A stretch of 10,000 bases of DNA from Nymphaea colorata. Taxonomy: Eukaryota; Streptophyta; Magnoliopsida; Nymphaeales; Nymphaeaceae. Below are positions 6,498 through 10,000 of this stretch, piece by piece. The stretch is taken from the NCBI RefSeq assembly GCF_008831285.2, contig NW_022204727.1, positions 1 to 10,000 of the forward strand, in the 5' to 3' direction. How positions within the stretch are numbered: the stretch's first letter is position 1; each line of letters starts with the position of its first letter. Both the position numbers and the translations under genes were made by a program. The notes beneath the pieces were generated by a model. The model was given only the letters and a program-made list of their open reading frames with translations, did not search any database and had not been told where the DNA came from.

Positions 6498-6672
6498 CCC
6501 AAGAACGGGTCAAGAAGGAGGAATAGGAGACGCAGTACAGCTGGTGCAGACCTTACAAACTGATCATGGTCAGCTTAGAATCGAAGCCGAGGGAGGAGCG
6601 GGAGGAGAGGCAACGACTCTAAGCAAGGCTCTTGAATACCAAGGCGGTGGGTTGAGTCCAAGTCCGGTCTAG
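6373..6672 (+). CDS. Doubtful extension frame near the 3' LTR
   Basis: An open frame overlaps the end of the previous one by 125 bases and runs to TAG 6670-6672. It has no strong ATG context and no known domain. It would join the upstream frame only through one extra base or two missing bases, unlike the single-missing-base breaks upstream. In weak support, it encodes QEGG at about 6508-6519, a word also present in the upstream frame. Against it, the upstream frame just past its stop also reads as a plausible basic tail for about 20 codons. The stop may lie inside the 3' LTR if that begins at 6653. Confidence 0.2.
   Translation: MDLIRVNLRLGREQPLMRLRAAKAGEARLPFMRNQALLGRVDPRTGQEGGIGDAVQLVQTLQTDHGQLRIEAEGGAGGEATTLSKALEYQGGGLSPSPV
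6641..6654 (+). other. Candidate polypurine tract and 3' LTR start
   Basis: A G-rich run, AAGGCGGTGGGT (6641-6652), directly precedes a TG at 6653-6654, the arrangement expected of a plus-strand primer next to an LTR start. The following 118 bases share GTCCAAG and CCTAGG words with each other and CCTAGG with the LTR body. Rival purine tracts are 6508-6527 and 6588-6609, but neither is directly followed by TG. Because the left LTR is cut by the window edge, identity proves the LTR only from 6771 onward. Confidence 0.35.
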
Positions 6673-7700
6673 TCCAGCCTAGGTCTTCGCTAAACCCTGT
6701 CACTTAGGGTCAGCCTAGGGCGAGCCTAGGCAATTCATGGTCCAAGTCGAGTCCAAGCACACGCGGGCTAGAGGAGGACCGGCTCTAGGAATAAGACTTT
6801 AAGTCTCGAGAGTGTTTTATGCGTTTTTAGTTAAGTTTTAGTGTGCGCATTTGCTTTGGATTCAATTCCGTTTTGGATTCCGTTTTTGAGGGTTGGATCA
6901 CATGTTTAGATCCACTTTTGATTCAGCACTATTAATACATTGTACTCCTTTGTTTTGAAAAAAAGGAAGGATTATGCATTGATTGAATTTGGAAGGAAAT
7001 TAAGTAATTAGTAGAATTAGCTTCTCTCTCCTCTCCCGAATTCTCTCTTCTCCTCTAGGCGCAATCTTCTTCTCCATGCCTTATTCTCTCTACGGTAGAT
7101 CTGTAGTTTAGCTAGAACAGCAGCCATTGCTGCAATACCACGAGGACAAGACTTTCAACCCGCGGCTTCATCTTCTTCTCCTTGGTTTCTTTGCTCTTCT
7201 CCTCCACTCGGCCAAAGGTTGATCGGCTTTGGGAGTCTCCAAGTGCAAGGCGCAAGGTAGCTCTTCCTCCCGGTTTTTCCCCACTTCAATCCAAGGCGTC
7301 CATGGTGCAACCGAGCTTCTCCACCAGCAAGGTTAAGGGCCACGACTCCAACAGGGCAGGTCTTCATTGATCTAGGTGACTAGAAAGAAGAAGACAACCA
7401 TCCATCCTTCGAGATCAAGCGGTAAGCGTCCTTAACGAGGAAGAAAGAGGGTGCAACGACGTTGTTGCTCTTTGTCTCTGGGTTCGGCTTAAGGAGGAGG
7501 AGTTTGCTGGATTTCCAGCCAGTGATCTCTTCATTCCCACGGTGGAAACCAGTTTCAAAGGGTCTCTTACGAGTCACCCACTTTCCCCTTGATTAATCAC
7601 GTAGATTTCTTGATTTCGTGTTTGAAAATAGCATTTGAACCGTGGGTTTGAAGTTAAAATCAGCCACGGTTCAGATCTGCTAATCTCGCCGGAAAGTTCA

Positions 7701-7765
7701 GAAGAAAAGAGAAAGAAAAGGGCTTGAGAAAAAGAAAAGAAAGAAAAGAAAAGAATAGAAAAATA
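7701..7765 (+). repeat. GA-rich low-complexity tract in 3' LTR
   Basis: This is the counterpart of the tract at 921-980, with a different arrangement of A and G runs. It is the most divergent short interval between the two LTRs, consistent with slippage or poor consensus in simple sequence. Confidence 0.65.
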
Positions 7766-8073
7766 TCAGCCCAAGAATGAGTTAGAAAAGTTGAAATCCG
7801 GCGAGAATTCCAAATTCCGGCGCACATTTGGGCGTCCGGCCACCGCTGCTATTATTCCGGTTAACATTGGTACATTTTCCGGCGAACTCCGGCAGAGGAC
7901 AGCAAGCCAAATCCGTCCACTCTTGCTGTACTTAGCTGATCACAGCTGCCTTAGGCGTTCTTGGTGAGAATTGGGAAAAACCGGCCAACATTTGGGGAAA
8001 AGTCCTACCGCCGGCGAGCTTGGGAAACCCTAGCCGATTTTCCAATTTGGTGAGTGTTTTCTCTTGTTTAATT

Positions 8074-8113
8074 TTGACCTCTCATCTTGACACGTGGCAG
8101 AATCCTGTTGACT
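8074..8113 (+). promoter_or_regulatory. W-box / G-box / W-box cluster in 3' LTR
   Basis: TTGACC (8074-8079), CACGTGGC (8091-8098) and TTGACT (8108-8113) reproduce the cluster at 1294-1332 of the left LTR. In the right LTR it could drive read-out transcription into the flank if active, but nothing in the sequence shows that it is. Confidence 0.45.
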
Positions 8114-8330
8114 TAGAAGGTAGCTTGAAAGAGAGAGAAGCCAGCTCGTCATCCCCCTCCACTCTCTTTTCCACATTTGGTGGATCACCCACCATTTGGT
8201 GAGAAGATCAAGGGGAAGATTGAGTAGCTAGGATTGATCTCCAATAGTGTAGGATCTAGCTCTTTCTCCTCCAGCCAAGTGTCCTTTCTAGAAGATTTTA
8301 GAAGTCTCTCCCCTCCAGCTCGCCCTCCAC

Positions 8331-8434
8331 CTCATCACCGAAGTCCATCTCCCCACATTTGTTGTGCCACCTAGCTAGACACCTCATCACTCAAGTCAAT
8401 CTCCCCACATTTGTTGCGCCACCTAGCTAGACAC
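8331..8434 (+). repeat. Tandem duplication, two 52-base units, in 3' LTR
   Basis: Units 8331-8382 and 8383-8434 both run from CTCATCAC to TAGCTAGACAC. They correspond to the 50-base units at 1551-1650. Each left-copy unit is two bases shorter. Confidence 0.8.
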
Positions 8435-9796
8435 CTCACCACCTTTCCTATCCTCTCTCCTAACATCTAGGAGATAGCCTCTACGTACCTGCCACCTATC
8501 CTCCACTTTAGCTAGGAACTCTCCCAGCCACACACCTCAGCAACCCACCAGCCACCTCACCTAGACACCTCACCGAATCCCTAGCCTCTCTCCTACTTAC
8601 TTGGGAGATAGCCCTTCTAGAAGTGCCACCTCGCCTAGCATCTTGGAGAACGATTCCCTTGGGGAATATCCTCCATAATCCTCAGCCCCAATTTCTCTCA
8701 TCCGTTTTTATCCTAGTTCACACTTGAGTTACCTCAAGTTACTGCACCCCATTCCCCCTTACCATTCCCATTTCCTCAAACCGAGCAGCCTAAACCTACC
8801 CTAGCTACTTTGTAGGAACCCACGATTTAGGCCCTTCCCTTCACCAGGTCAACCTAGGATTTGAACCTTAGGACCCACCTTGCCTAACCTTTCATTGACC
8901 CAGCTCATTGGCCGAACCTAGCCCGGGCCCACCTGGTCCCACCTGGTCCGAGCTCACCCTGCCCAAGACCCGCACCTAGTTGGTTCCAACCCTAGTCCAC
9001 AAGGAAGTCCGCCTAGTGCATCCTTGAGAGTCTTGGAACCGGCGGGTCTTGCCCCAGCCATCTCCGGCATCCTCAGGCCGCCGCCGGCCACCTCTGCTAC
9101 TTTTCCGGCGACCTTCCGGCGTGGATCCCCGCAGGTCCCCAAGTCAGCCAGCAAGTGCATGGAGAGCTCCTAGGCGATTTCAGCAAGGAGATTCCTCAAT
9201 CGCGTGACCCTTGGAGTGCTCTAATCCACCGACCGGCGTCTTCATCATTGGAGCCACAGCCCTACGCCGTTCTCTCCTCTTGTGTTGCTGTTAGTCCTCG
9301 AGTGTGGAATCTCACCTCGAGGCGTGTGGTTGCTTCGCCAAGCTAGCCTTGGCCGGTACACCCTACCCTTCTCTTTAGACTCGAGGGTGGTAGCATTTTA
9401 TTTCTGCATTTTGATTTCAGCCCGACCTTGGGGTCGTCGTTGTGCATAGAGGGACCTCCACGGCACTGCGCCAAGGACACGACCTCGTGCCGACATTAGC
9501 CTCCTACGGGCGGGTGTGGTTTGATTCGATTAGGTTTGGTTTGATGGTTTGTTGAGTGAGTTTGAGTGATTTTCATCAAATGTATCGCTTCCGCTTGTAC
9601 TAGCCTCACAGCTTTTAGTCAATTGTAGTAGGATTTGCTTGGGTTTGGGATTAGCCATTCTTGTATTCCGCTGCCTATTTGGGATTTTTAAGTCGGGGTC
9701 CTGTCCGACTGGGTAGTGTCATTGTTTTATTTGTCCTAGGAAAGTCTTCTGGTTGGTCCAAGGTGATCGTGGGGGTAGGCACGGCCGTCGGCTTCA

Positions 9797-10000
<204 letters not shown>

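Noticed and set aside
3043-6652. A degraded gag-pol, checked by eye for CCHC zinc knuckle, DTG/DSG protease, YxDD reverse transcriptase and integrase zinc or DDE motifs.
   Set aside because: None was seen in the translated frames. A very decayed remnant could escape visual reading, but the long polar frames leave little room for one.

Overview
This window holds most of one LTR retrotransposon from a nuclear eukaryotic genome, most likely a seed plant. The evidence is a direct repeat of about 3.03-3.06 kb at both ends (1-3027 and 6771-9828). The first copy is followed, after three bases, by a 12-base primer-binding site matching the 3' end of initiator methionine tRNA, the usual primer of many plant Ty3 and Ty1 elements. 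Large LTRs, CT-rich leader-like tracts, and a G-box with W-boxes inside the LTR also suggest a plant. I cannot name the species or the element family.

Layout: 5' LTR, cut by the window edge (1-3027); spacer and primer-binding site (3028-3042); untranslated leader of about 840 bases with several stable hairpins (3043-3880); a coding region in three successive frames (3881-4729, 4711-5163, 5187-6497) with a doubtful fourth frame to 6672; candidate polypurine tract and LTR start near 6641-6654; 3' LTR to 9828; and 172 bases of right flank (9829-10000).

The internal region has no recognisable gag, protease, reverse transcriptase, RNase H or integrase. It is therefore a non-autonomous element of the large LARD-like kind, dependent on another element's enzymes. 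Unlike a typical LARD it is not empty. It carries a long open reading region whose N-terminus looks like a forkhead-associated (FHA) domain, followed by a predicted helix, a long polar and probably disordered middle, and a basic C-terminal part with a nuclear-localisation-like cluster. Two apparent frame breaks interrupt it, each of the kind a single missing base would cause. The two LTRs also differ mainly by single-base gaps, largely C's missing from the 5' copy, so the breaks may be consensus errors rather than true mutations.

The most interesting points are the FHA-like cargo, which seems to have kept the fold but lost the usual phosphothreonine-contact residues, and a pair of related hairpins in the leader (3591-3618 and 3661-3686) with the same bulge and stem architecture and several compensatory base-pair changes. 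The hairpins are good candidates for a packaging or dimerisation signal, or a binding site for the encoded protein. All functional roles are inference.
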